NCBI GenBank assembly: GCA_942492635.1
Contig: CALOFP010000003.1
Coordinates: 1,116,001 to 1,180,000, forward strand
DNA: 64,000 nucleotides
Direction of reading: 5' to 3'
Source of the DNA: CALOFP01 sp942492635
GTDB taxonomy: Bacteria > UBP6 > UBA1177 > CALOFP01
This document shows, piece by piece, positions 1-10,500 of this stretch; the stretch's first letter is position 1; each line of letters opens with the position of its first letter. The translations under genes were made by a program, and so were the position numbers. The notes beneath the pieces are model-generated. The model worked only from the letters and a program-made list of their open reading frames with translations, made no database searches and had not been told where the DNA came from.

Positions 1-483
1 GTCGCCCACACCGAATCCATTCTCCCTCATATTTTCAATGACGTTCATAAGTTTTTTTCCATGCTTTCCTGCGGCAGCGTTCCTATAAATCGTCAGAAGC
101 TCCTTTGAAAACCTGTATATTCCGGCACCGAACATCAATGTCCCGCCTTCGAGGTGAAAATAAAATCCGCTGCACTCCATTCTTTTTCTCTCTCCGCTCC
201 AGAACCAGATCCCTAGATTTGTTTTGTAGGGACTCTTATCGGAGCTGAATCGAGTATCTCGATTTATTCTGAAAAGACTTTTATTAACCTTCGGGATCGC
301 CTGAATCGCCGGATCCAGCATCTGGAGCACCTCTCCCATATCTTCGACAAAATCCTTTGCAGGTTGAAGAACAACTCTTTCGTAAATCTCTCTATTCTCT
401 TCGAACCATTGACGGGAGTTGTTTTTCTGTAGCTCCTCAAAAAATGTCAGCGTTTCTTTTGAAAATCCTTCGAACTTTCTCAT
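1..483 (-). CDS. DUF2461 family protein, 3' end missing
   Basis: The reverse strand reads open from an ATG at 483 to the window edge, giving 161 residues with no stop, so the C-terminus lies outside. The start is supported by AAGGAGG placed 7 bases upstream. The protein begins MRKFEGFSKETLTFFEEL and carries the hallmark blocks of DUF2461 (TIGR02453): an N-terminal NNSRQWFEENR block, a central FRINRDTRFSSDKSPYKTN block around residues 72-90, and GFYFHLEGG followed by GAGIY. The family is widespread in bacteria and its biochemical role is not established, so no function is offered. It lies on the same strand as the lipoprotein genes to its right but is separated from them by a terminator-like hairpin, so it is probably its own transcription unit. 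Confidence 0.9.
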   Translation of the reverse strand, partial: MRKFEGFSKETLTFFEELQKNNSRQWFEENREIYERVVLQPAKDFVEDMGEVLQMLDPAIQAIPKVNKSLFRINRDTRFSSDKSPYKTNLGIWFWSGERKRMECSGFYFHLEGGTLMFGAGIYRFSKELLTIYRNAAAGKHGKKLMNVIENMRENGFGVGD

Positions 484-635
484 AAATTCCTCCTTACAAG
501 AACTTGTTCCATCCGAAAGTTTTATCAGAAAGAAAGATAGGCAACAATATTTTATGATTCTGTTGATGAAATCAAAATCAAGTGAGAAATAGGTAGCCCG
601 AAAAGAAACTTGTTTTTGGAAAAGAAGGATAACGA

Positions 636-653
636 GCCCCTCCGAAGAGGGGC
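636..653 (-). terminator. Rho-independent terminator with UUCG loop
   Basis: A perfect 7-bp stem (GCCCCTC / GAGGGGC) closes a four-base loop. Read on the minus strand the loop is TTCG and it is followed by a T/C-rich tail ending CTTCTTTT. It begins 8 bases after the stop of the lipoprotein gene at 661-2208, so it is the expected end of that operon. The same UUCG-loop design ends gltX near 54.38 kb. Confidence 0.75.
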
Positions 654-660
654 ACACCAC

Positions 661-2208
661 CTATTCAGAGACCGTGAAAGTAACCTCAAGCATCGGAGCC
701 TTCTCCGGAGCGTCTTTTTTATAACCCATGACAGTTCGGTGATCACTGTAATCCTTCTTCTCTTCACTGTGCATTTCCTGAGGATACATACCGACTGACT
801 TCAAAGTTACGGCATTTCCGAACTCCCAGTCATCGCGATTTACGACATGCTGGAGAGCCTTCGCAAGCTCCTTGTTTTTCTGTCGAATTTCGTAAGGAAC
901 ATTCCTGTCCCAACAATCTTTTTTCCTATTTTCACAGTACTCATCATCCATGTAACAGTGATCCCGCAAGCATTTTATAAGATGGTCAGTCACCCTCGAT
1001 TCCGTAAGCTTACGCTGATCGGGCCTGTTGTTATCACAGTTACCGGTATCAAAGGGAAGTGAGTTGCCGGAATCCTCAAATGCGAACATCATGTAGACCT
1101 TGTTGTTGCTGTCTATCTCGTTATGAGGATAGATTACAAATTTTACATTATCGATTACTGCATTTTTCGGAATATTGATTCTTCTGAATCTCATTGCCGA
1201 ATGAGCTCCGACAATCTGCTGAGGGTAGTCTGACGTTTTTGTAAATCCGAACTGAACAGTTCCCGGAAAATAGTAATTCCAAGAGTGAGATGCAGGATCA
1301 AAAAGATAACTTGTTACGGCATCCTCAGGCTTGTCAACGCGGTAAACGACTGTGTGTGTTCCAGATCCGAGATCGACGAGCGGTTCATCCTCCGGCTCTT
1401 CTGTATCCGCATCCGACACTTCATCGTCATCAGTTTCTTCGACATCCTTCATAGTATTCCAAGAAACCACACCCTGAAGCTCAAGACATTCGCCGTTTGG
1501 AACAGGTGTCGACTTGAAGGTCTCTTCGTTGATCGTAACCTCTTCAAGGACAAGATTTTTTATCTCCATATTTGATTCGGGACCAATAATTGATTTTTTC
1601 GACCCGTCGGTAAGGCTTACCTCGATCATTTTGCCGTCAATGATTTCGAGAGATCCCGATTTCTGAAACATTATTCCGGCGGGAACATACTCCTCCTTAT
1701 CGTTTTTCTTCAAATCCCTGTAGAGAATCACACATTCGGTGCAAGTTTCGTAGTTGGAGTTGTCTCCGGCAGAAAGATCGTAGGAAATCGGAGCAGCGGT
1801 CATATCGTAAGCCCCAAAGAACCCCACGTTCATCTCATTCAGGCTGCTGTCGGGGAGTGTGATTACTCCTGCGTAGTTGTAATTTGCCGTCTGTCCGAAT
1901 GGTGCGTCGGGAAGAACCTGGAATGAAACTCCGGTACACTCCGTTTTGTCGTCATCGTTATCCACATGACCGGTATCACCCGTATCGTCACCGTCATTTT
2001 TATCGCCGGTATTTACAGTGTCACTTTTTTCATCGGAATCATTTTCTGTTCCGCTATCTTTCGAATTTTCGTCCTGATCCGATTTTTCGGTATCGATCGA
2101 ATTCATATCCGTGTCTGTAGCGACACTGTTATTTTTCTTTGTCGAATCGCTGCAACCGAATGCGAGCAGCGTCAGCATGATTGAAAATAAAGCAAATGTT
2201 CTTTTCAT
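661..2208 (-). CDS. Secreted lipoprotein with C-terminal beta-sandwich domain
   Basis: A 515-residue predicted lipoprotein. The signal peptide ends in a lipobox (LAFGC, lipidated Cys19), followed by an acidic, low-complexity Asp/Ser/Thr/Lys linker to about residue 90. The region of about residues 95-250 is not recognised. The C-terminal 220 residues contain an 'AMRFRRINIPKNAVI' block, then 'VVNRDDWEFGNAVTL', and end in 'APMLEVTFTVSE'. This order matches a beta-sandwich module seen in many secreted bacterial proteins, whose consensus runs roughly 'LRFTNVNIPQGATI ... VNRPGWxSGNAL ... PxLxVTY'; it is a binding or structural fold rather than a known catalyst. A six-Cys cluster (CLRDHCYMDDEYCENRKKDC) is inserted in it. 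The start codon has AGGAGA upstream, and that Shine-Dalgarno lies just after the stop of the preceding gene 10 bp away, so the two are in one operon. Role: probably surface exposed; function unknown. Confidence 0.85.
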   Translation of the reverse strand: MKRTFALFSIMLTLLAFGCSDSTKKNNSVATDTDMNSIDTEKSDQDENSKDSGTENDSDEKSDTVNTGDKNDGDDTGDTGHVDNDDDKTECTGVSFQVLPDAPFGQTANYNYAGVITLPDSSLNEMNVGFFGAYDMTAAPISYDLSAGDNSNYETCTECVILYRDLKKNDKEEYVPAGIMFQKSGSLEIIDGKMIEVSLTDGSKKSIIGPESNMEIKNLVLEEVTINEETFKSTPVPNGECLELQGVVSWNTMKDVEETDDDEVSDADTEEPEDEPLVDLGSGTHTVVYRVDKPEDAVTSYLFDPASHSWNYYFPGTVQFGFTKTSDYPQQIVGAHSAMRFRRINIPKNAVIDNVKFVIYPHNEIDSNNKVYMMFAFEDSGNSLPFDTGNCDNNRPDQRKLTESRVTDHLIKCLRDHCYMDDEYCENRKKDCWDRNVPYEIRQKNKELAKALQHVVNRDDWEFGNAVTLKSVGMYPQEMHSEEKKDYSDHRTVMGYKKDAPEKAPMLEVTFTVSE

Positions 2209-2218
2209 TTAAATTCTC

Positions 2219-5200
2219 CTATTTTTCAGTAATTGTAATGTCAACAACATATGGTCCGATATTTGTAGAAGAGTATCCGTCAACTATGAAAAAGTAATCT
2301 CCGGCCTCTAGATCAACCTCGACAACCTCCGGATTACGCACTCCATCTTTATCGTTTTCAGTTGATCCGCACGTAGTCCCATGAAAAATTACAAGATCAT
2401 AATCAGCATCCACTGAAATCTTCACTGTAGAAGCTTTGGCAAGACTGATTTTATATACAACGTCATTTCCCTTACCCTTGCTGGTACCTTTATAGTAATC
2501 ATTTACAAAATCGGTGGTATCTCCTTCGAAATGCATACTTGCGGTTATTGCAGGTAATGTATCAGAACAGTTGTCCCTTCCAAATTCAGTAGCCTTGCAG
2601 TTTCCGGAACCGTCATCTTCATATCCCAAACTGCACTGGCATGTGTAAGCGTCTCCTTCGCCAACGACACAGAGTGTCTTATTTGCATCGGTACAGGGAT
2701 TCGGATTGTTGCAGACGGTAACAACTTCGCATACTTCACCGATTTGCACGTATCCACCATCGCAGGTCCAGCTGCATTCGGCTGTTTCCGACCACTTTTT
2801 CTCACCTTCTATCCAGTTGATGTCCACCGGCACAACATCTGCAGTTGCGTTATCCGGCGAACTGTCGATGCAATCCACACTCTTTGTATCTGCAGCGCAG
2901 CTGCCGGATTCGTCATGAAAACCTTCTTCGCAGGCACACTCGGCATTACCGTCGAAATCGATGTCGCTGCAGACCGTTTTATTTGCATCGGTACAAGGAT
3001 TTGAAGGCAGACAGGGATCCGCTACCGACGTGATATCGGATTTAATTTTGTATGAACCGGATCCACTGCTCCAACCGTTTCCTGAAACGTAGAGGAAGTA
3101 TGTACCGGGATCCAAGTTAGCCTCCACTTTTCCTTTGCCCGCGGCGCCACCGCTGTAGTCACATGCGAGCTGGACACCATCTTTAGCGCATGTTTCCCGG
3201 ATAAATAGTTTTGAACTGTAACTCGATTCCAAGACTTCAAAAACAGCTTTTGATCTTTCGGAAACAACTATCTTGTAGATTGCGGCTTTATTGGAGTCTT
3301 TTTGGCCACATGTCGCGGACTCATACCCAAAACCGTAAGGAGATGTCGAACCTTCAACGATACCGGAACTTTTTATATCTTCCATTGTCCCGTCGCACGA
3401 CGATCCGATGGGTTTGCAATCTCCGGCACTGTTCTCAAAGTAACCTGCTTCACAAAGACATACAGGCGCTCCTTCCTCTTCGCGGCATACTGTCTTTTTG
3501 TCGTTGTTGTCTGCACACGGGTTGGGATTACAAGCCGTATCCTCGACGCATGTTCCGTTTTCGTCATGGTACCCTTCGTCACATGCGCACTCGGGAACGT
3601 TGTCCCAGTTGTCATCGGTACAGACTGTCTTATGGGGCTCTGTACACTTGTTCACAGGGTTACACGGATCGTCAACATCCTCCAGCGTCGCCTTTAAAGT
3701 AAAAGTTCCATCTGTTCCCTCATTTGCATTTACAAAGAGGAAATATGTTCCGGCTTCGAGTTTTGTTTCTATTCTTGCCTGAGAATCGTCATCACCAGTG
3801 ATACTGCATGCCAGTTCGTTATCTGCAGCTGAAGTATCACACACTTTCCTCATGAAGATTCTGGGAGTAAACCCGGCATCGGCAACTTCAAAAACGGCGT
3901 TTGTTCTCTTCGTAACCGTAACCTTGTAGCGATAGGCATCTCCACCGAAAAGTGTCGTTTTTCCGCATGAAGGACTTGACCCACCCATCACAGAAGGAGA
4001 GTTGTCACCTTGAAAAGTTCCTGATTCGGTTATCTCGACCATCGGTCCGCTGCAAGTTGATCCCAGAGTTACACATTTGCCCTCACTGTTTTCTCCGAAA
4101 CCCTCTTCACAGGAACAGGCGTAGCTGTCACCGGAAGTGCTGCATACGGTTTTCTTTCCCTCTGTACATGGGTTCGGCTCGCACGCAGTCTTTTCATAGC
4201 AATTTCCGTCAATTGCTTCGTAGTAACCTTCATCGCAGGCACATTCTGCTGTTCCGTCAAAGTCCAAATCCGTACAAACGCTCCTGTTTTCTTCAGTACA
4301 TGCATTTGCTTCGCTGCATGGATCGGGAAGATCGGTGATCGTGACGATCATTGTAAATTTTCCCGTTGTGAATCTTGTGTCGTTGGCTCCGATGAACAGA
4401 TAGTAGGTTCCCGCCTCAAGTTTTTGTGTAATTTTTTCCTCATGGGGCTCGCAAACAATCTGTGAAGCGGCACTGTCGTCAGCACATTCCTTGCGGATGA
4501 ATATTTTGGTACTGAAGTTCGAATTTGTGGTGTCTACCGCTACTTCCGAACGTTTTTCGAGAACAAGTTTGTATCTGAGGGAGTTGTTCTTGTAGATCAT
4601 GCCGCAATCCGCGCCATTATCTTCATCTATTCCATCTAAACTTGTATCTCCCTCAATCGTCACTGAAGATTTTATCTCCGTCATCTCTCCGCCGCATGTG
4701 CCACCTGTCGCAACGCACTTGCCTTCACCGTTTTCGAAAAGCCCGGCATCGCAACTGCATTCGTAATTGTCTCCGTCTATCGAACAGCTTGTCTTTCCCG
4801 GTTCTTCGCACGGATTGGGCTCGCAGGGATTGTCGGAAACACAGGTTCCGGCGGAGCCGAGGTGGAATCCTTCGTCGCAAAGGCAGACAGCCTGTCCGTT
4901 CTCATTCGTACAGACGGATCTGTTCGCTTCGGTGCAAGGGTTGTCACCTTCGCATGGATCGTGAACGGTAACTTCGAGAGTATATGATCCTTCAGAAGTG
5001 AATCTGGCACCGTCCACAACGATGAAGTATGTACCCGGCTCGAGATCTTTCTTCACCAGACTTGCGACGTTGTTGTTCGAATCAGTTCCTCCGTTTCCGT
5101 TGTCGCATGCAAGTTCCGTGTGGTCGTCTGTGGAATCGACGATTGAAAGAACAGCTTCGTATCCTTCACCGGTTACTTTTGCCGTAACGTGGCTGTCGGT

Positions 5201-6520
5201 AATGATGTCGAGCTGGTAGACGATGTCCCGTGTACCGGGAGTGAATGAGTATTTACAGTCGGAATTTTTCGTCCCGAAGAAATCTCTGAAATGTCTTATC
5301 GAAGTGTCACCGTTAAATGTTCCTGTTTCTGTTATCACGGCCATCGGATGATCAAAATCGTCCCCGATCATCACGCAGCCTCCGTTGCCGTTGTCCACAG
5401 CCTCAGCAACACAGTTCCAGGCACACTTTGAAGGTTTGCTCCACGAACCGTTCCATGTCACAGTTTCCTGAACAACAACGGCTTCTGCGGCTTTTGGAGT
5501 ATCCGAATCGGCACAGTTCACTGTTTTTGTATTTTCGATGCAGCTCGCCTGATCCTCGGTATGAAAACCTTCTTTACATTCCCAGTCGCAATCCGACGCC
5601 GTTGTCCAGTCGTCGTTCACCCATTTGACAGGAACTTTGGAGGCGATGCTTTTTCCGTTCTTCGGAGGATTGTCCGTACAGTCGACCTGTTTCGTGTCGG
5701 AATGACAGATTTCATCATCCTCGGTGTGATATCCGCCGGTACAAACCCATTTGCAATCGGCAGGATCACTCCACTTGCCGTTTTCCCACGTGACGGGAAC
5801 GTTCCCCGGAATGCTGACGGCGTGATCCGGAGCAACATTCTTACAGGCGATTTCAGCACTGTTCGAAATGCATTTCGAATTGTCCTCGGTATGAAACCCC
5901 TCTTCACAGTTCCAGGCACAGTCCGAGGCTGTACTCCATGCTCCGTTTTCCCAGGTTACCGGAACTTTGGTTTTAATGCTCTTTCCATTTGCAGGGGGAT
6001 TATCGGTGCATTCAACTTCCTTCTTATCGGAAACACATGCACTCTCGTCCTCCGAGTGAAAACCGGAATCACAGTTCCATTCGCAGTCGGCCGGATCGCT
6101 CCACTTGCCGTTTTCCCACTTGATCTCCACCGTCTCTACAACACTCGCCGCATTTTCAGGAGCATTGTCTGTGCACTCCACCTCCTGTTTATCGGAAACA
6201 CAGGCCTCACCATCTTCGTGAAAACCGTCATCACAGGAACAGACAGCCTTATTTTCAGAAGAGAGTGTGCAGACAGTTCTGTGAGCCTCTCTGCATGGAT
6301 TCGGATTGCACGTATCGTTTAAATCGGAATCGTCACCTTGATCATCCTTATCCTTTTCAGTTGAAGGATCATCCTTGTCTCCCTCTTCTTTCTGATCCGC
6401 ATCAGTTCCTTCGACAAAGGAATCGCCGTCCGAAATCTTCTTGTCCGAGCCGTCGGATTCACAACCGGCAAGAAGGGCAACAAGAAACAAAAACCCAGCA
6501 ATTTTAAACATTTTCCCCAT
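2219..6520 (-). CDS. Large Cys-rich lipoprotein with EGF-like and PPC-like repeats
   Basis: A 1433-residue lipoprotein: the signal peptide ends in LLAGC (Cys20), then an acidic linker, then a mosaic of Cys-rich repeats. Three module types are visible. (1) EGF-like units with NPC..C..C.C..G spacing, including several containing 'NPNPC' and 'CACDEG(Y/F)'. (2) Six units of about 48 residues of the form 'C.D..P.N....V...W.NGKW....C.W.C..GFH.E...C'; five are consecutive near residues 110-360 and one is near the C-terminus. (3) Five domains of about 110 residues that contain 'GD(T/N)S' early and 'LEAGTY(Y/F)L(F/Y)V' late, the pattern of bacterial pre-peptidase C-terminal (PPC) beta-sandwich domains; the last ends the protein. 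No protease domain is present, so the PPC modules are not serving a peptidase here. GAGGAGG lies 7 bases before the ATG. The gene is first of a two-gene operon with 661-2208. An extracellular binding or scaffold role is inferred. Confidence 0.88.
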   Translation of the reverse strand: MGKMFKIAGFLFLVALLAGCESDGSDKKISDGDSFVEGTDADQKEEGDKDDPSTEKDKDDQGDDSDLNDTCNPNPCREAHRTVCTLSSENKAVCSCDDGFHEDGEACVSDKQEVECTDNAPENAASVVETVEIKWENGKWSDPADCEWNCDSGFHSEDESACVSDKKEVECTDNPPANGKSIKTKVPVTWENGAWSTASDCAWNCEEGFHTEDNSKCISNSAEIACKNVAPDHAVSIPGNVPVTWENGKWSDPADCKWVCTGGYHTEDDEICHSDTKQVDCTDNPPKNGKSIASKVPVKWVNDDWTTASDCDWECKEGFHTEDQASCIENTKTVNCADSDTPKAAEAVVVQETVTWNGSWSKPSKCAWNCVAEAVDNGNGGCVMIGDDFDHPMAVITETGTFNGDTSIRHFRDFFGTKNSDCKYSFTPGTRDIVYQLDIITDSHVTAKVTGEGYEAVLSIVDSTDDHTELACDNGNGGTDSNNNVASLVKKDLEPGTYFIVVDGARFTSEGSYTLEVTVHDPCEGDNPCTEANRSVCTNENGQAVCLCDEGFHLGSAGTCVSDNPCEPNPCEEPGKTSCSIDGDNYECSCDAGLFENGEGKCVATGGTCGGEMTEIKSSVTIEGDTSLDGIDEDNGADCGMIYKNNSLRYKLVLEKRSEVAVDTTNSNFSTKIFIRKECADDSAASQIVCEPHEEKITQKLEAGTYYLFIGANDTRFTTGKFTMIVTITDLPDPCSEANACTEENRSVCTDLDFDGTAECACDEGYYEAIDGNCYEKTACEPNPCTEGKKTVCSTSGDSYACSCEEGFGENSEGKCVTLGSTCSGPMVEITESGTFQGDNSPSVMGGSSPSCGKTTLFGGDAYRYKVTVTKRTNAVFEVADAGFTPRIFMRKVCDTSAADNELACSITGDDDSQARIETKLEAGTYFLFVNANEGTDGTFTLKATLEDVDDPCNPVNKCTEPHKTVCTDDNWDNVPECACDEGYHDENGTCVEDTACNPNPCADNNDKKTVCREEEGAPVCLCEAGYFENSAGDCKPIGSSCDGTMEDIKSSGIVEGSTSPYGFGYESATCGQKDSNKAAIYKIVVSERSKAVFEVLESSYSSKLFIRETCAKDGVQLACDYSGGAAGKGKVEANLDPGTYFLYVSGNGWSSGSGSYKIKSDITSVADPCLPSNPCTDANKTVCSDIDFDGNAECACEEGFHDESGSCAADTKSVDCIDSSPDNATADVVPVDINWIEGEKKWSETAECSWTCDGGYVQIGEVCEVVTVCNNPNPCTDANKTLCVVGEGDAYTCQCSLGYEDDGSGNCKATEFGRDNCSDTLPAITASMHFEGDTTDFVNDYYKGTSKGKGNDVVYKISLAKASTVKISVDADYDLVIFHGTTCGSTENDKDGVRNPEVVEVDLEAGDYFFIVDGYSSTNIGPYVVDITITEK

Positions 6521-6583
6521 TAAAACCTCCTCTTCAACCCCAAGAAATCATGCTGTAATAGTCGATAATATTCCCGGGGAAAG

Positions 6584-6613
6584 GTTATAAAACTTCACTT
6601 AATGTTTCAACAA
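6584..6613 (-). promoter_or_regulatory. Possible promoter of the two-lipoprotein operon
   Basis: On the minus strand TTGTTG (6608-6613) is followed after 18 bases by TATAAC (6584-6589), which would start transcription about 60 bases before the ATG at 6520. The match is moderate and was judged by eye. The remaining bases between 6521 and 6742 show no gene. Confidence 0.35.
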
Positions 6614-6742
6614 TATTTACAAAGCAAAACCATATATTTCAGAACTCCCTGATTTTGCACAGTAAAAAAATTCTTCTCCAACTGAAACGCTTACTTTTTC
6701 GCCGAACTGTACACATAGCCACAATAGTTCCCACCCCCTCAT

Positions 6743-7165
6743 TCAGCCGCACAGAAAGTTTCGTCCCGATAGTTTTCTCTTCAACCTGTTAAGGGCCATC
6801 ATCAGCTTCATACTGGTTAGAAATCGTCTTTCGGTAAGGGGTTTCAGGTTGTACTCCGTAACTCCGAGAGAGAGAAGTTCCTCAGCGAGCTCATCGCTGT
6901 CACCGTCTATGATCGCCAGGCTGGACATGGAGGGATCGCTTTCAATAATCCGTTTCAACCTCACATACTCGTAATCCCTGAGATCCCGACTGAAATCTAT
7001 AATCAGCACGGAACATGGATCGCCTTTTATCTGATTTTCAAGATCTTCAAATGACGAAACTTTTTTCACACTCACATACTCATTCGACTTTAAGACAAAG
7101 TAGATTCCGACGAGCATTTCCTCATCTTCACCAAACAGAATCACCTTTTCCACACACAACTCCAT
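6743..7165 (-). CDS. Stand-alone receiver (CheY-like) domain, atypical
   Basis: A 140-residue single-domain protein with the response-regulator receiver layout: an acidic pair (Asp14, Glu15), a hydrophobic strand leading to the candidate phospho-acceptor Asp57 (in LIIDFSRD), and Lys108 followed by Pro in 'NLKPLTERRF'. The Thr/Ser expected at the end of strand 4 is not evident; the aligned segment reads 'LAIIDGDSDE', so signal propagation may be altered or lost. No output domain and no histidine kinase lie nearby. The start codon has only a weak GGAAA Shine-Dalgarno. It is divergent from the giant gene at 7581, with an AT-rich region between them, and separated by 222 bp from the lipoprotein operon. 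It could be a CheY/PilG-like adaptor or a degenerate receiver that is regulated by something other than phosphorylation. Confidence 0.75.
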   Translation of the reverse strand: MELCVEKVILFGEDEEMLVGIYFVLKSNEYVSVKKVSSFEDLENQIKGDPCSVLIIDFSRDLRDYEYVRLKRIIESDPSMSSLAIIDGDSDELAEELLSLGVTEYNLKPLTERRFLTSMKLMMALNRLKRKLSGRNFLCG

Positions 7166-7580
7166 GTAATTTCCAAAAACTGCATTTATGAAGCAACTAT
7201 CTTGCCACAGGTTATATCGTTGTTTTAACTATTGATTTAAAACCGCAGCCAAACCAAAGGGGTGCCACAAAACTGCACAAAAAATTAAGTTCTGCCACAG
7301 AGTGTTACAAGGCTTAGTAAAAGCTAGTTTTTTGTTTACCAAATAATTGTTTCAATAATTAATCACAGTAGTTTTTATTATTTATTTTTTTAAAATTTAA
7401 ATCTAATAAAATACCTTTAATTATAGACTTAGCGGTTGATTTATATTATAAATAATTTTAGTATCGATAGATGTCAGCGGCTATTTCTAACTTCCGTTCA
7501 AGTATTGTACAAAAACGTCAAGCGGAATATTATAAATACGCTTTGTTTGTGTTTTGCAATCACTAAAAGGGGGAAACGTG
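7166..7580. other. AT-rich divergent intergenic region
   Basis: 415 bases between the receiver gene (leftward) and the giant surface-protein gene (rightward). The segment from about 7320 to 7470 is very AT-rich with A and T tracts, as is typical of a divergent promoter region. No convincing ORF or RNA gene is visible. The promoter of the rightward gene is listed separately. Confidence 0.7.
7505..7533 (+). promoter_or_regulatory. Sigma-70-type promoter for the giant protein gene
   Basis: TTGTAC (7505-7510) is followed after 17 bases by TATTAT (7528-7533). Transcription from here would begin near 7540 and leave a leader of about 40 bases before the ATG at 7581. Both hexamers differ from consensus by two or fewer bases and the spacing is optimal. 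Confidence 0.6.
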
Positions 7581-10500
7581 ATGTGTAATTGTCTAGCACC
7601 TGTAAAAGCCATGCTGAAAAGGTTGGCTCCTTACATGTTGTTTTTTGCTTTCAGTACGGCACTTGCCTTGCCCGGAGCAAGAAGTGCCCAGGTTGGGAAT
7701 GAAGTCTTCCTTGGCGGAGACTTTATCGAAGTAGGTATCAGCGGGTGGGGTTCTTTCGGAACCGAAGGCCCGAAACCTGCCGGGTTCTACGGAGCCGGAT
7801 CCAGATCCAACATCGGCATGAGTGCCGATTTCGACGGTTTCGGCGAGGGCCAGGACATCCGGATCGACTACTTTCTTCCGGGAAATCCCGAGGAACGCTG
7901 GGCGGTTGGGTACAAAATCGGAGGCACCCCTTCAATCGCATCCAACTGCGCGCTCAACAACTCCAAACAGATTACAGTCACTGTAACAGATACATCTGCC
8001 GGAGATATTCTTTCCGCACTGGTTGAGGGAACGATGAACTCTAAACTCCAGATCCAGCAGAACATCCAGTTCGCCGTCGGCCAGAAATTCTTCAAGAATA
8101 CGGTCGTATTCACCAACGTCTCGGCGGATACACTGGACAACGTCCGTTTCATGAGAACTTTCGATCCCGACAACACGCGGGACTACGGTGGAACGGCCGA
8201 CACCTACAACGAAGTTTTGAATCAGTATGCAGATGACGGCTACTCCGCTGTTATGGGAAGGGCGAAAAGCGAAACAGATCCCGTTTTTATCGACACGGGA
8301 TCTCTTTCTCCCATAGTCTTTTTCACGGACGACCCGAGGGCGAAAGTTTCCATTTTCGGCTTCACAAATACGGATGTCTATGCAGCGGATGCCTATGACT
8401 CTGCCAAGGCAAAGGGATACAACGTCATCGCAGATCAGGCAATAACCGTAACTGTGGATGTGGGAACAATTCCTCCGGGTCAGGCGCAGACATTTATCTA
8501 CTACACAAGCCTTGACGATCGTGATTTCGCTGATGTTCTCAAGGACATTCAGGCGGACCTTTCATCAAACAAGGCTCCCGCTCTCGATACGGCGGCTACA
8601 CCTCTCTTCACATCCATAGTGAAGAACAACACGACAAACAACGGAAACAGCATTGAAGAGGTCATTGTCGACGGATCGATTACGGATGCGGACGGCCCAG
8701 TTGCAGAGGCTATAGCCGTAATCGGTGTCGACAACTCAAACGGAACATGGCAGTTTTCAACGGACGACGGCTCAACGTGGACAGATCTGGGAACTCCCAC
8801 GGAAAGTGCCGCAAGGCTTCTGGACAGTTCCCACAGAGTCCGTTTTGTTCCGACGAGTGAATGGACCGGATCGGCATCAATAACATTCAAGGCCTGGGAT
8901 AAGAGTTCGGGAGAAGCGGGATCGGTAACAGATACGACAAACGGAATCAGATCGGCATTCTCATCCGATTCGGATACGGCATCCATCACCGTTACCGAAA
9001 CTCTTACGAACAACGCTCCCGTATTGAACACTGTAGCAACACCGCTTCTCTCATCAATTCTTGTTAACAACACCACAAACAGTGGAAACAGTGTTGGCGA
9101 AATAGTCGTGGACGGATCGATTACGGATCCCGACGGTCCGGCTTCCGAATCCGTAGCAGTTACAGCCGTGGACAATACGAACGGAGTGTGGCAGTATTCG
9201 ACCGACGGCGGTACAACCTGGACTGCGTTGGCACCAGTCGACGCGGCAACAGCCAGACTTCTTGAAAAAAATCACAGAATCAGATTCGTCCCGAATGCGG
9301 CCTGGGACGGAACTGCAACAGTTACTTTTCATGCCTGGGACAAGAGTTCCGGAGACTCGGGAGAAACCGCCGATGCATCAACACCCGGCGGGAATTCCCC
9401 ATTTTCATCCGCATCGGATACGGCAGCGATCACCGTTATTTCTTCAAACAACGCGCCGGTTCTTAATCTGATCACATCACCGGCACTCACACCGATCAAC
9501 GAGGACAATATAGCCAACAGTGGAAACAGCATTGCCGAATTCATTCTAGACGGATCAATAACGGATGCCGACGGCTTTGCAGTCGAGGCAATCGCCGTAG
9601 TTGCCGTGGACGACACAAACGGAACATGGCAATACTCCATCGACAGTGGAACGACTTGGACAGCGTTCGGAGCCGTCGTCGAAACGGCAGCCAGGCTCCT
9701 GGATTCCAACAGCCGAATAAGATTCGTCCCCGATGCCAACTGGACAGGTGCTCCGACATTCGATTTCAGGGCGTGGGATAAGACAAGCGGTACTGTCGGA
9801 GAGACCGGCGACGCATCGGTTTTCGGCGGATCGACACCCTACAGCTCGACAAAGGGAACAGGTTTCATAAACGTCAAGTCAACAAATGATGCACCCATTC
9901 TTACTCCCGCAACACCTTCACTCTCCTCCATCACGGAGGATGATACGACAAGTGCCGGTGAAACCGTCGCATCGATTGTCGGTGACTCGATAACAGATGT
10001 CGACGACGGCGCGGTTGAGGGAATTGCGGTTACGGCATCCACCGGAAACGGAAAGTGGCAGTTCTCCGTTGACGGGGGAACAAACTGGAGCGATTTCGGT
10101 GAGGTTGCCGAAAATTCGGCACTTCTTCTTAAAGAAGACGATCTTGTCAGGTACGTTCCGGATCAGCTTAACGGAGAAACAGCTACATTCACATTCTACG
10201 CCTGGGATCAGACAGAAGGCGGCAACGGTGAGAAGGTTGATGCGACATTCCGCGGCGAAAACTCACCGTTCAGTACCGCTAACGACACTGCCTCCATCAC
10301 GGTAACAGATCTTGACGATCCTCCCGTTCTTGCAGCTTCTGCAGGCAGTGCAGCCTTCATCGAGGATGGAGATGCGACCGTGGTCGATCCGCTGCTCTCA
10401 GTTACCGATCCTGACGGCGGTACAATCTCAGGAGCAAAAGTTTCCATAACATCAGGACTTGTTCAGAGCGAAGACACACTCTCTTTTACTTCTCTTCACG

